Origin: Ptiloglossa arizonensis
Lineage: Eukaryota; Arthropoda; Insecta; Hymenoptera; Colletidae
Direction: 5' to 3'
DNA: 64,000 bases
Assembly: GCF_051014685.1 (NCBI RefSeq)
Contig: NW_027479484.1
Coordinates: 1 to 64,000, forward strand
The notes beneath the pieces are model-generated. The model was not told where the DNA came from and did no database searches. It worked only from the letters and a program-made list of their open reading frames with translations. A program made the translations under genes and the position numbers. Below, in pieces: positions 25,901 to 39,775 of the stretch (position 1 is its first letter; the number at the start of each line of letters is the position of its first letter).

Positions 25901-26906
25901 AAATACACATACCGTTGTAATCGGGCGAGTTTCTACTTTCAGATGCAATAGGAATTTTTGGGTTAGGTCAATCCGTTCGCGAGATATGGGAGTTTGAAGC
26001 CAAGAAATGGTTGAGAAGGCAAAAAAATTTTTCGCAATTCTGCTGCTCCAAACGCTTAACCAGAATGGCCTAGGGAAAAAATACACATACCGTTGTAATC
26101 GGGCGAGTTTCGACTTTCAGATGCAATAGGAATTTTTGGGTTAAGTCAATCCGTTCGCGAGATATGGGAGTTTGAAGCCAAGAAATGGTTGAGAAGGCAA
26201 CAAATTTTTCGCAATTCTGCTGCTCCAAACGCTTAACCAGAATGGCCTAGGGAAAAAATACACATACCGTTGTAATCGGGCGAGTTTCTACTTTCAGATG
26301 CAATAGGAATTTTTGGGATAAGTCAATCCGTTCGCGAGATATGGGAGTTTGAAGCCAAGAAATGGTTGAGAAGGCAAAAAATTTTTCGCAATTCTGCTGC
26401 TCCAAACGCTTAAACAGAATGGCCTAGGGAAAAAATACAGATACCGTTGTAATCGGGCGAGTTTCTACTTTCAGATGCGACAGGAATTTTTGGGTTAGGT
26501 CAATCCGTTCGCGAGATATGGGAGTTTGAAGCTAAGAAATGGTTGAGAAGACAACAAATCTTTCGCACTTCTGCTACCCCAACGCTTAACCAGAATGGCC
26601 TAGGGAAGAAATACACATACCGTTGTAATCGGGCGAGTTTCGACTTTCAGATGCAATAGGAATTTTTGGGTTAGGTCATTCCGTTCGCGAGATATGGGAG
26701 TTTGAAGCCAAGAAATGGTTGAGAAGGCAACAAATTTTTCGCAATTCTGCTGCTCCAAACGCTTAACCAGAATGGCCTAGGGAAAAAATACACATACCGT
26801 TGTAATCGGGCGAGTTTCTACTTTCAGATGCTATAGGAATTTTTGGGTTAGGTCAATCCGTTCGCGAGATATGGGAGTTTGAAGCCAAGAAATGGTTGAG
26901 AAGGCA
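25901..26906 (+). repeat. Satellite with A7 and 176-bp monomers
   Basis: Contains an A7T5 (178-bp) monomer near 26,020, then GGGATAAGTC, GATGCGACAGG (26,476), and a 176-bp monomer at 26,571 where CTACCCCAACGC replaces CTACTCCAAACGC. The same three features in this order recur at 45.1-45.7 kb. No other sequence is present. Confidence 0.8.
26571..26590 (+). repeat. 176-bp monomer marker
   Basis: CTGCTACCCCAACGC replaces CTGCTACTCCAAACGC, a one-base loss with an adjacent substitution. The identical scar at 45,691-45,705 lies 19,120 bp away, showing shared descent of the two regions. Confidence 0.85.
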
Positions 26907-28539
26907 AAAAATTTTTCGCAATTCTGCTGCTCCAAACGCTTAACCAGAATGGCCTAGGGGAAAAATACACATACCGTTGTAATCGGGCGAGTTTCTACTT
27001 TCAGATGCAATAGGAATTTTTGGGTTAGGTCAATCCGTTCGCGAGATATGGGAGTTTGAAGCCAAGAAATGGTTGAGAAGGCAAAAAATTTTTCGCATTT
27101 CAGCTGAACCAAACGCTTAACCAGAATGGTCTAGGGAAACAATACACATACCGTTGTAATCGGGCGAGTTTCTACTTTCAGATGCAATAGGAATTTTTGG
27201 GTTAGGTCAACCCGTTCGCGAGATATGGGAGTTTGAAGCCAAGAAATGGTTGACAAGGCAAAAAATTTTTCGCAATTCTGCTGCACCAAACGCTTAAACA
27301 GAATGGCCTAGGGAAAAAATACAGATACAGTTGTAATCGGGCGAGTTTCTACTTTCAGATGCAACAGGAATTTTTGGGTTAGGTCAATCCGTTCGCGAGA
27401 TATGGGAGTTTGGAGCTAAGAAATGGTTGAGAAGACAACAAATCTTTCGCACTTCTGCTGCTCCAAACGCTTAACCAGAATGGCGTAGGGAAAAAATACA
27501 CATACCGTTGTAATCGAGCGAGTTTCGACTTTCAGATGCAATAGGAATTTTTGGGTTAGGTCAATCCGTTCGCGAGATATGGGAGTTTGAAGCCAAGAAA
27601 TGGTTGAGAAGGCAACAAATTTTTCGCAATTCTGCTGCTCCAAACGCTTAACCAGAATGGCCTAGGGAAAAAATACACATACCGCTGTAATCGGGCGAGG
27701 TTCTACTTTCAGATGCAATTGGAATTTGTGGGTTAGGTCAATCCGTTCGCGAGATATGGGAGTTTGAAGCCAAGAAATGGTTGAGAAGGCAAAAAATTTT
27801 TCGCAATCCTGCTGCTCCAAACGCTTAAACAGAATGGCCTAGGGAAAAAATACAGATACCATTGTAATCGGGCGAGTTTCTACTTTCAGATGCAACAGGA
27901 ATTTTTGGGTTAGGTCAATCCGTTCGCGAGATATGGGAGTTTGAAGCTAAGAAATGGTTGAGAAGACAACAAATCTTTCGCACTTCTGCTGCTCCAAACG
28001 CTTAACCAGAATGGCCTAGGGAAAAAATACACATACCGTTGTAATCGGGCGAGTTTCGACTTTCAGATGCAATAGGAATTTTTGGGTTAGGTCAATCCGT
28101 TCGCGAGATATGGGAGTTTGAAGCCAAGAAATGGTTGAGAAGGCAACAAATTTTTCGCAATTCTGCTGCTCCAAACGCTTAACCAGAATGGACTAGGGAA
28201 AAAATACACATACCGCTGAAATCGGGCGAGGTTCTACTTTCAGATGCAATTGGAATTTTTGGGTTAGGTCAATCCGTTCGCGAGATATGGGAGTTTGAAG
28301 CCAAGAAATCGTTGAGAAGGCAAAAAATTTTTCGCAATTCTGCTGCTCCAAACGCTTAACCAGAATGGCCTAGGGAAAAAATACACATACCGTTGTAATC
28401 GGGCGAGTTTCTACTTTCAGATGCAATAGGAATTTTTGGGTTAGGTCAATCCGTTCGCGAGATATGGGAGTTTGAAGCCAAGAAATGGTTGAGAAGGCAA
28501 AAAAATTTTTCGCAATTCTGCTGCTCCAAACGCTTAACC
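26907..28539 (+). repeat. Eight-monomer module, copy 3
   Basis: Repeats the 23,190-24,660 order at +3,717 bp and continues past it with CCGCTGAAATCGGG, AAATCGTTGAG and an A7T5 monomer near 28,500. Private variants are GGTTGACAAGGC (27,248) and CTGCTGCACC (27,280). CCAGAATGGCC is intact at 28,009 where the neighbouring copies have an AGTAGCC or ATAGCC form. Confidence 0.82.
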
Positions 28540-31500
28540 AGAATGGCCTAGGGAAAAAATACACATACCGTTGTAATCGGGCGAGTTTCGACTTTCAGAT
28601 GCAATAGGAATTTTTGGGTTAAGTCAATCCGTTCGCGAGATATGGGAGTTTGAAGCCAAGAAATGGTTGAGAAGGCAACAAATTTTTCGCAATTCTGCTG
28701 CTCCAAACGCTTAACCAGAATGGCCTAGGGAAAAAATACAGATACCGTTGTAATCGGGCGAGTTTCTACTTTCAGATGCAACAGGAATTTTTGGGTTAGG
28801 TCAATCCGTTCGCGAGATATGGGAGTTTGAAGCTAAGGAATGGTTGAGAAGACAACAAATCTTTCGCACTTCTGCTGCTCCAAACGCTTAACCAGAATGG
28901 CCTAGGGAAAAAATACACATACCGTTGTAATCGGGCGAGTTTCGACTTTCAGATGCAATAGGAATTTTTGGGTTAGGTCAATCCGTTCGCGAGATATGGG
29001 AGTTTGAAGCCAAGAAATGGTTGAGAAGGCAACAAATTTTTCGCAATTCTGCTGCTCCAAACGCTTAACCAGAATGGCCTAGGGAAAAAATACACATACC
29101 GCTGAAATCGGGCGAGGTTCTACTTTCAGATGCAATTGGAATTTTTGGGTTAGGTCAATCCGTTCGCGAGATATGGGAGTTTGAAGCCAAGAAATCGTTG
29201 AGAAGGCAAAAAATTTTTCGCAATTCTGCTGCTCCAAACGCTTAACCAGAATGGCCTAGGGAAAAAATACACATACCGTTGTAATCGGGCGAGTTTCTAC
29301 TTTCAGATGCAATAGGAATTTTTGGGTTAGGTCAATCCGTTCGCGAGATATGGGAGTTTGAAGCCAAGAAATGGTTGAGAAGGCAAAAAAATTTTTCGCA
29401 ATTCTGCTGCTCCAAACGCTTAACCAGAATGGCCTAGGGAAAAAATACACATACCGTTGTAATCGGGCGAGTTTCTACTTTCAGATGCAATAGGAATTTT
29501 TGGGTTAGGTCAATCCGTTCGCGAGATATGGGAGTTTGAAGCCAAGAAATGGTTGAGAAGACAACAAATCTTTCGCACTTCTGCTGCTCCAAACGCTTAA
29601 CCAGAATGGCCTAGGGAAAAAATACACATACAGTTGTAATCGGGCGAGGTTCTACTTTCAGATGCAATAGGAATTTTTGGGTTAGGTCAATCCGTTCGCG
29701 AGATATGGGAGTTTGAAGCCAAGAAATGGTTGAGAAGGCAAAAAATTTTTCGCAATTCTGCTACTCCAAACGCTTAAACAGAATGGCCTAGGGAAAAAAT
29801 ACAGATACCGTTGTAATCGGGCGAGTTTCTACTTTCAGATGCAACAGGAATTTTTGGGTTAGGTCAATCCGTTCGCGAGATATGGGAGTTTGAAGCTAAG
29901 AAATGGTTGAGAAGACAACAAATCTTTCGCACTTCTGCTGCTCCGAACGCTTAACCAGAATGGCCTAGGGAAAAAATACACATACCGTTGCAATCGGGCG
30001 AGTTTCGACTTCCAGATGCAATAGGAATTTTTGGGTTAGGTCAATCCGTTCGCGAGATATGGGAGTTTGAAGCCAAGAAATGGTTGAGAAGGCAAAAAAT
30101 TTTTCGCAATTCTGCTGCTCCAAACGCTTAACCAGAATGGCCTAGGGAATAAATACACATACCGTTGTAATCGGGCGAGTTTCTACTTTCAGATGCAATA
30201 GGAGTTTTTGGGTTAGGTCAATCCGTTCGCGAGATATGGGAGTATGAAGCTAAGAAATGTTTGAGAAGGCAAAAAATTTTTCGCAATTCTGATGCTCCAA
30301 ACGCTTAACCAGAATGGCCTAGGGAATAAATACACATACCGTTGTAATCGGGCGAGTTTCTACTTTCAGATGCAATAGGAGTTTTTGGGTTAGGTCAATC
30401 CGTTCGCGAGATATGGGAGTATGAAGCTAAGAAATGTTTGAGAAGGCAAAAAATTTTTCGCAATTCTGATGCTCCAAACGCTTAAACAGAATGGCCTAGG
30501 GAAGAAATACAGATACCGTTATAATCGGGCGAGTTTCTACTTTCAGATGCAACAGGAATTTTTGGGTTAGGTCAATCCGTTCGCGAGATATGGGAGTTTG
30601 AAGCTAAGAAATGGTTGAGAAGACAACAAATCTTTCGCACTTCTGCTGCTCCAAACGCTTAACCAGAATGGCCTAGGGAAAAAATACACATACCGTTGTA
30701 ATCGGGCGAGTTTCTCCTTTCAGATGCAGTAGGAATTTTTGGGTTAGGTCAATCCGTTCGCGAGATATGGGAGTTTGAATCCAAGAAATGGTTGAGAAGG
30801 CAAAAAATTTTTCGCAATTCTGCTGCTCCAAACGCTTAACCAGAATGGCCTAGGGAAAAAATACACATACCGTTGTAATCGGGCGAGTCTCTACTTCCAG
30901 ACGCTACAGGAATTTTTGGGTTAGGTCAATCCGTTCGCGAGATATGGGAGTTTGAAGCCAAGAAATGGTTGAGAAGGCAAAAAATTTTTCGCAATTCTGC
31001 TGCTCCAAACGCTTAACCAGAATGGCCTAGGGAAAAAATACACACACCGCTGTAATCGGGCGAGGTTCTACTTTCAGATGCAATTGGAATTTTTGGGTTA
31101 GGTCAATCCGTTCGCGAGATATGGGAGTTTGAAGCCAAGAAATGGTTGAGAAGGCAAAAAATTTTTCGTAATTCTGCTGCTCCAAACGCTTAACCAGAAT
31201 GGCCTAGGGGAAAAATACACATACCGTTGTAATCGGGCGAGTTTCTACTTTCAGATGCAATAGGAATTTTTGGGTTAGGTCAATCCGTTCGCGAGATATG
31301 GGAGTTTGAAGCCAAGAAATGGTTGAGAAGGCAAAAAATCTTTCGCACTTCTGCTACTCCAAACGCTTAACCAGAATGGCCTAGGGAAGAAATACACATA
31401 CCGTTGTAATCGGGCGAGTTTCGACTTTCAGATGCAATAGGAATTTTTGGGTTAGGTCAATCCGTTCGCGAGATATGGGAGTTTGAAGCCAAGAAATGGT

Positions 31501-34381
31501 TGAGAAGGCAAAAAATTTTTCGCAATTCTGCTGCTCCAAACGCTTAACCAGAATGGCCTAGGGAAAAAATACACATACCGTTGTAATCGGGCGAGTTTCT
31601 ACTTTCAGATGCAATTGGAATTTGTGGGTTAGGTCAATCCGTTCGCGAGATATGGGAGTTTGAAGCCAAGAAATGGTTGAGAAGGCAAAAAATTTTTCGC
31701 AATCCTGCTGCTCCAAACGCTTAAACAGAATGGCCTAGGGAAAAAATACACATACCGTTGTAATCGGGCGAGTTTCTACTTTCAGATGCAATAGGAATTT
31801 TTGGGATAAGTCAATCCGTTCGCGAGATATGGGAGTTTGAAGCCAAGAAATGGTTGAGAAGGCAAAAAATTTTTCGCAATTCTGCTGCTCCAAACGCTTA
31901 AACAGAATGGCCTAGGGAAAAAATACAGATACCGTTGTAATCGGGCGAGTTTCTACTTTCAGATGCGACAGGAATTTTTGGGTTAGGTCAATCCGTTCGC
32001 GAGATATGGGAGTTTGAAGCTAAGAAATGGTTGAGAAGACAACAAATCTTTCGCACTTCTGCTACTCCAAACGCTTAACCAGAATGGCCTAGGGAGGAAA
32101 TACACATACCGTTGTAATCGGGCGAGTTTCGACTTTCAGATGCAATAGGAATTTTTGGGTTAGGTCATTCCGTTCGCGAGATATGGGAGTTTGAAGCCAA
32201 GAAATGGTTGAGAAGGCAACAAATTTTTCGCAATTCTGCTGCTCCAAACGCTTAACCAGAATGGCCTAGGGAAAAAATACACATACCGTTGTAATCGGGC
32301 GAGTTTCTACTTTCAGATGCAATAGGAATTTTTGGGTTAGGTCAATCCGTTCGCGAGATATGGGAGTTTGAAGCCAAGAAATGGTTGAGAAGGCAAAAAA
32401 ATTTTCGCAATCCTGCTGCTCCAAACGCTTAAACAGAATGGCCTAGGGAAAAAATACAGATACCGTTGTAATCGGGCGAGTTTCTACTTTCAGATGCAAC
32501 AGGAATTTTTGGGTTAGGTCAATCCGTTCGCGAGATATGGGAGTTTGAAGCTAAGAAATGGTTGAGAAGACACAAAATTTTTCACAATTCTGATGCTCCA
32601 AACGCTTAAACAGAATGGCCTAGGGAAAAAATACAGATACCGTTATAATCGGGCGAGTTTCTACTTTCAGATGCAACAGGAATTTTTGGGTTAGGTCAAT
32701 CCGTTCGCGAGATATGGGAGTTTGAATCCAAGAAATGGTTGAGAAGGCGAAAAATTTTTCGCAATTCTGCTGCTCCAAACGCTTAACCAGAATGGCCTAG
32801 GGAAAAAATACACATACCGCTGTAATCGGGCGAGGTTCTACTTTCAGATGCAATAGGAATTTTTGGGTTAGGTCAATCCGTTCGCGAGATATGGGAGTTT
32901 GAAGCCAAGAAATGGTTGAGAAGGCAAAAAATTTTTCGCATTTCAGCTGAACCAAACGCTTAACCAGAATGGTCTAGGGAAACAATACACATACCGTTGT
33001 AATCGGGCGAGTTTCTACTTTCAGATGCAATAGGAATTTTTGGGTTAGGTCAATCCGTTCGCGAGATATGGGAGTTTGAAGCTAAGAAATGGTTGAGAAG
33101 ACAACAAATCTTTCGCACTTCTGCTACTCCAAACGCTTAACCAGAATGGCCTAGGGAAGAAATACACATACCGTTGTAATCGGGCGAGTTTCGACTTTCA
33201 GATGCAATAGGAATTTTTGGGTTAGGTCAATCCGTTCGCGAGATATGGGAGTTTGAAGCCAAGAAATGGTTGAGAAGGCAAAAAATTTTTCGCAATTCTG
33301 CTGCTCCAAACGCTTAACCAGAATGGCCTAGGGAAAAAATACACATACCGTTGTAATCGGGCGAGTTTCTACTTTCAGATGCAATTGGAATTTGTGGGTT
33401 AGGTCAATCCGTTCGCGAGATATGGGAGTTTGAAGCCAAGAAATGGTTGAGAAGGCAAAAAATTTTTCGCAATCCTGCTGCTCCAAACGCTTAAACAGAA
33501 TGGCCTAGGGAAAAAATACACATACCGTTGTAATCGGGCGAGTTTCTACTTTCAGATGCAATAGGAATTTTTGGGATAAGTCAATCCGTTCGCGAGATAT
33601 GGGAGTTTGAAGCCAAGAAATGGTTGAGAAGGCAAAAAATTTTTCGCAATTCTGCTGCTCCAAACGCTTAAACAGAATGGCCTAGGGAAAAAATACAGAT
33701 ACCGTTGTAATCGGGCGAGTTTCTACTTTCAGATGCGACAGGAATTTTTGGGTTAGGTCAATCCGTTCGCGAGATATGGGAGTTTGAAGCTAAGAAATGG
33801 TTGAGAAGACAACAAATCTTTCGCACTTCTGCTACTCCAAACGCTTAACCAGAATGGCCTAGGGAGGAAATACACATACCGTTGTAATCGGGCGAGTTTC
33901 GACTTTCAGATGCAATAGGAATTTTTGGGTTAGGTCATTCCGTTCGCGAGATATGGGAGTTTGAAGCCAAGAAATGGTTGAGAAGGCAACAAATTTTTCG
34001 CAATTCTGCTGCTCCAAACGCTTAACCAGAATGGCCTAGGGAAAAAATACACATACCGTTGTAATCGGGCGAGTTTCTACTTTCAGATGCAATAGGAATT
34101 TTTGGGTTAGGTCAATCCGTTCGCGAGATATGGGAGTTTGAAGCCAAGAAATGGTTGAGAAGGCAAAAAAATTTTCGCAATCCTGCTGCTCCAAACGCTT
34201 AAACAGAATGGCCTAGGGAAAAAATACAGATACCGTTGTAATCGGGCGAGTTTCTACTTTCAGATGCAACAGGAATTTTTGGGTTAGGTCAATCCGTTCG
34301 CGAGATATGGGAGTTTGAAGCTAAGAAATGGTTGAGAAGACACAAAATTTTTCACAATTCTGATGCTCCAAACGCTTAAAC
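28540..34381 (+). repeat. Copy 1 of a 5,842-bp (33-monomer) tandem duplication
   Basis: Every diagnostic variant recurs 5,842 bp to the right (33 x 177 + 1). GGGTTAAGTC at 28,617 pairs with 34,459, CTCCGAACGC at 29,941 with 35,783, and AGGGAGGAAATAC at 32,091 with 37,933. The +1 is the A7T5 monomer near 29,387. The two copies abut directly. The only differences I found by eye are single bases, so this is a very recent duplication or an assembly duplication. Confidence 0.9.
31338..32625 (+). repeat. Nested repeat, copy 1 (offset 1,770 bp, ten monomers)
   Basis: Inside the 5,842-bp unit, the stretch from AAATCTTTCGCACTTC with CTACTCC through AGGGAGGAAATAC (32,091) and CACAAAATTTTTCAC recurs exactly ten monomers later. 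It ends where CAGATACCGTTATAATC continues here but CACATACCGTTGTAATC follows in the second copy. Confidence 0.85.
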
Positions 34382-34395
34382 AGAATGGCCTAGGG
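33108..34395 (+). repeat. Nested repeat, copy 2
   Basis: Partner of 31,338-32,625 at +1,770 bp. The same nested pair is present in the second 5,842-bp copy at about 37,180-38,467 and 38,950-39,775, so the ten-monomer duplication preceded the 33-monomer one. Confidence 0.85.
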
Positions 34396-37300
34396 AAAAA
34401 ATACACATACCGTTGTAATCGGGCGAGTTTCGACTTTCAGATGCAATAGGAATTTTTGGGTTAAGTCAATCCGTTCGCGAGATATGGGAGTTTGAAGCCA
34501 AGAAATGGTTGAGAAGGCAACAAATTTTTCGCAATTCTGCTGCTCCAAACGCTTAACCAGAATGGCCTAGGGAAAAAATACAGATACCGTTGTAATCGGG
34601 CGAGTTTCTACTTTCAGATGCAACAGGAATTTTTGGGTTAGGTCAATCCGTTCGCGAGATATGGGAGTTTGAAGCTAAGGAATGGTTGAGAAGACAACAA
34701 ATCTTTCGCACTTCTGCTGCTCCAAACGCTTAACCAGAATGGCCTAGGGAAAAAATACACATACCGTTGTAATCGGGCGAGTTTCGACTTTCAGATGCAA
34801 TAGGAATTTTTGGGTTAGGTCAATCCGTTCGCGAGATATGGGAGTTTGAAGCCAAGAAATGGTTGAGAAGGCAACAAATTTTTCGCAATTCTGCTGCTCC
34901 AAACGCTTAACCAGAATGGCCTAGGGAAAAAATACACATACCGCTGAAATCGGGCGAGGTTCTACTTTCAGATGCAATTGCAATTTTTGGGTTAGGTCAA
35001 TCCGTTCGCGAGATATGGGAGTTTGAAGCCAAGAAATCGTTGAGAAGGCAAAAAATTTTTCGCAATTCTGCTGCTCCAAACGCTTAACCAGAATGGCCTA
35101 GGGAAAAAATACACATACCGTTGTAATCGGGCGAGTTTCTACTTTCAGATGCAATAGGAATTTTTGGGTTAGGTCAATCCGTTCGCGAGATATGGGAGTT
35201 TGAAGCCAAGAAATGGTTGAGAAGGCAAAAAAATTTTTCGCAATTCTGCTGCTCCAAACGCTTAACCAGAATGGCCTAGGGAAAAAATACACATACCGTT
35301 GTAATCGGGCGAGTTTCTACTTTCAGATGCAATAGGAATTTTTGGGTTAGGTCAATCCGTTCGCGAGATATGGGAGTTTGAAGCCAAGAAATGGTTGAGA
35401 AGACAACAAATCTTTCGCACTTCTGCTGCTCCAAACGCTTAACCAGAATGGCCTAGGGAAAAAATACACATACAGTTGTAATCGGGCGAGGTTCTACTTT
35501 CAGATGCAATAGGAATTTTTGGGTTAGGTCAATCCGTTCGCGAGATATGGGAGTTTGAAGCCAAGAAATGGTTGAGAAGGCAAAAAATTTTTCGCAATTC
35601 TGCTACTCCAAACGCTTAAACAGAATGGCCTAGGGAAAAAATACAGATACCGTTGTAATCGGGCGAGTTTCTACTTTCAGATGCAACAGGAATTTTTGGG
35701 TTAGGTCAATCCGTTCGCGAGATATGGGAGTTTGAAGCTAAGAAATGGTTGAGAAGACAACAAATCTTTCGCACTTCTGCTGCTCCGAACGCTTAACCAG
35801 AATGGCCTAGGGAAAAAATACACATACCGTTGCAATCGGGCGAGTTTCGACTTCCAGATGCAATAGGAATTTTTGGGTTAGGTCAATCCGTTCGCGAGAT
35901 ATGGGAGTTTGAAGCCAAGAAATGGTTGAGAAGGCAAAAAATTTTTCGCAATTCTGCTGCTCCAAACGCTTAACCAGAATGGCCTAGGGAATAAATACAC
36001 ATACCGTTGTAATCGGGCGAGTTTCTACTTTCAGATGCAATAGGAGTTTTTGGGTTAGGTCAATCCGTTCGCGAGATATGGGAGTATGAAGCTAAGAAAT
36101 GTTTGAGAAGGCAAAAAATTTTTCGCAATTCTGATGCTCCAAACGCTTAACCAGAATGGCCTAGGGAATAAATACACATACCGTTGTAATCGGGCGAGTT
36201 TCTACTTTCAGATGCAATAGGAGTTTTTGGGTTAGGTCAATCCGTTCGCGAGATATGGGAGTATGAAGCTAAGAAATGTTTGAGAAGGCAAAAAATTTTT
36301 CGCAATTCTGATGCTCCAAACGCTTAAACAGAATGGCCTAGGGAAGAAATACAGATACCGTTATAATCGGGCGAGTTTCTACTTTCAGATGCAACAGGAA
36401 TTTTTGGGTTAGGTCAATCCGTTCGCGAGATATGGGAGTTTGAAGCTAAGAAATGGTTGAGAAGACAACAAATCTTTCGCACTTCTGCTGCTCCAAACGC
36501 TTAACCAGAATGGCCTAGGGAAAAAATACACATACCGTTGTAATCGGGCGAGTTTCTCCTTTCAGATGCAGTAGGAATTTTTGGGTTAGGTCAATCCGTT
36601 CGCGAGATATGGGAGTTTGAATCCAAGAAATGGTTGAGAAGGCAAAAAATTTTTCGCAATTCTGCTGCTCCAAACGCTTAACCAGAATGGCCTAGGGAAA
36701 AAATACACATACCGTTGTAATCGGGCGAGTCTCTACTTCCAGACGCTACAGGAATTTTTGGGTTAGGTCAATCCGTTCGCGAGATATGGGAGTTTGAAGC
36801 CAAGAAATGGTTGAGAAGGCAAAAAATTTTTCGCAATTCTGCTGCTCCAAACGCTTAACCAGAATGGCCTAGGGAAAAAATACACACACCGCTGTAATCG
36901 GGCGAGGTTCTACTTTCAGATGCAATTGGAATTTTTGGGTTAGGTCAATCCGTTCGCGAGATATGGGAGTTTGAAGCCAAGAAATGGTTGAGAAGGCAAA
37001 AAATTTTTCGTAATTCTGCTGCTCCAAACGCTTAACCAGAATGGCCTAGGGGAAAAATACACATACCGTTGTAATCGGGCGAGTTTCTACTTTCAGATGC
37101 AATAGGAATTTTTGGGTTAGGTCAATCCGTTCGCGAGATATGGGAGTTTGAAGCCAAGAAATGGTTGAGAAGGCAAAAAATCTTTCGCACTTCTGCTACT
37201 CCAAACGCTTAACCAGAATGGCCTAGGGAAGAAATACACATACCGTTGTAATCGGGCGAGTTTCGACTTTCAGATGCAATAGGAATTTTTGGGTTAGGTC

Positions 37301-39775
37301 AATCCGTTCGCGAGATATGGGAGTTTGAAGCCAAGAAATGGTTGAGAAGGCAAAAAATTTTTCGCAATTCTGCTGCTCCAAACGCTTAACCAGAATGGCC
37401 TAGGGAAAAAATACACATACCGTTGTAATCGGGCGAGTTTCTACTTTCAGATGCAATTGGAATTTGTGGGTTAGGTCAATCCGTTCGCGAGATATGGGAG
37501 TTTGAAGCCAAGAAATGGTTGAGAAGGCAAAAAATTTTTCGCAATCCTGCTGCTCCAAACGCTTAAACAGAATGGCCTAGGGAAAAAATACACATACCGT
37601 TGTAATCGGGCGAGTTTCTACTTTCAGATGCAATAGGAATTTTTGGGATAAGTCAATCCGTTCGCGAGATATGGGAGTTTGAAGCCAAGAAATGGTTGAG
37701 AAGGCAAAAAATTTTTCGCAATTCTGCTGCTCCAAACGCTTAAACAGAATGGCCTAGGGAAAAAATACAGATACCGTTGTAATCGGGCGAGTTTCTACTT
37801 TCAGATGCGACAGGAATTTTTGGGTTAGGTCAATCCGTTCGCGAGATATGGGAGTTTGAAGCTAAGAAATGGTTGAGAAGACAACAAATCTTTCGCACTT
37901 CTGCTACTCCAAACGCTTAACCAGAATGGCCTAGGGAGGAAATACACATACCGTTGTAATCGGGCGAGTTTCGACTTTCAGATGCAATAGGAATTTTTGG
38001 GTTAGGTCATTCCGTTCGCGAGATATGGGAGTTTGAAGCCAAGAAATGGTTGAGAAGGCAACAAATTTTTCGCAATTCTGCTGCTCCAAACGCTTAACCA
38101 GAATGGCCTAGGGAAAAAATACACATACCGTTGTAATCGGGCGAGTTTCTACTTTCAGATGCAATAGGAATTTTTGGGTTAGGTCAATCCGTTCGCGAGA
38201 TATGGGAGTTTGAAGCCAAGAAATGGTTGAGAAGGCAAAAAAATTTTCGCAATCCTGCTGCTCCAAACGCTTAAACAGAATGGCCTAGGGAAAAAATACA
38301 GATACCGTTGTAATCGGGCGAGTTTCTACTTTCAGATGCAACAGGAATTTTTGGGTTAGGTCAATCCGTTCGCGAGATATGGGAGTTTGAAGCTAAGAAA
38401 TGGTTGAGAAGACACAAAATTTTTCACAATTCTGATGCTCCAAACGCTTAAACAGAATGGCCTAGGGAAAAAATACAGATACCGTTATAATCGGGCGAGT
38501 TTCTACTTTCAGGTGCAACAGGAATTTTTGGGTTAGGTCAATCCGTTCGCGAGATATGGGAGTTTGAATCCAAGAAATGGTTGAGAAGGCGAAAAATTTT
38601 TCGCAATTCTGCTGCTCCAAACGCTTAACCAGAATGGCCTAGGGAAAAAATACACATACCGCTGTAATCGGGCGAGGTTCTACTTTCAGATGCAATAGGA
38701 ATTTTTGGGTTAGGTCAATCCGTTCGCGAGATATGGGAGTTTGAAGCCAAGAAATGGTTGAGAAGGCAAAAAATTTTTCGCATTTCAGCTGAACCAAACG
38801 CTTAACCAGAATGGTCTAGGGAAACAATACACATACCGTTGTAATCGGGCGAGTTTCTACTTTCAGATGCAATAGGAATTTTTGGGTTAGGTCAATCCGT
38901 TCGCGAGATATGGGAGTTTGAAGCTAAGAAATGGTTGAGAAGACAACAAATCTTTCGCACTTCTGCTACTCCAAACGCTTAACCAGAATGGCCTAGGGAA
39001 GAAATACACATACCGTTGTAATCGGGCGAGTTTCGACTTTCAGATGCAATAGGAATTTTTGGGTTAGGTCAATCCGTTCGCGAGATATGGGAGTTTGAAG
39101 CCAAGAAATGGTTGAGAAGGCAAAAAATTTTTCGCAATTCTGCTGCTCCAAACGCTTAACCAGAATGGCCTAGGGAAAAAATACACATACCGTTGTAATC
39201 GGGCGAGTTTCTACTTTCAGATGCAATTGGAATTTGTGGGTTAGGTCAATCCGTTCGCGAGATATGGGAGTTTGAAGCCAAGAAATGGTTGAGAAGGCAA
39301 AAAATTTTTCGCAATCCTGCTGCTCCAAACGCTTAAACAGAATGGCCTAGGGAAAAAATACACATACCGTTGTAATCGGGCGAGTTTCTACTTTCAGATG
39401 CAATAGGAATTTTTGGGATAAGTCAATCCGTTCGCGAGATATGGGAGTTTGAAGCCAAGAAATGGTTGAGAAGGCAAAAAATTTTTCGCAATTCTGCTGC
39501 TCCAAACGCTTAAACAGAATGGCCTAGGGAAAAAATACAGATACCGTTGTAATCGGGCGAGTTTCTACTTTCAGATGCGACAGGAATTTTTGGGTTAGGT
39601 CAATCCGTTCGCGAGATATGGGAGTTTGAAGCTAAGAAATGGTTGAGAAGACAACAAATCTTTCGCACTTCTGCTACTCCAAACGCTTAACCAGAATGGC
39701 CTAGGGAGGAAATACACATACCGTTGTAATCGGGCGAGTTTCGACTTTCAGATGCAATAGGAATTTTTGGGTTAG
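34382..39775 (+). repeat. Copy 2 of the 5,842-bp duplication (last ~450 bp missing)
   Basis: Follows copy 1 without a gap. Private bases are CAATTGCAATTTTTGGG near 34,976 and CAGGTGCAACAGG near 38,510. At about 39,778 it departs from copy 1 (GTCAATCC instead of GTCATTCC, then GCAATCCTGC instead of GCAATTCTGC), so the copy ends about 450 bp early. Confidence 0.88.
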
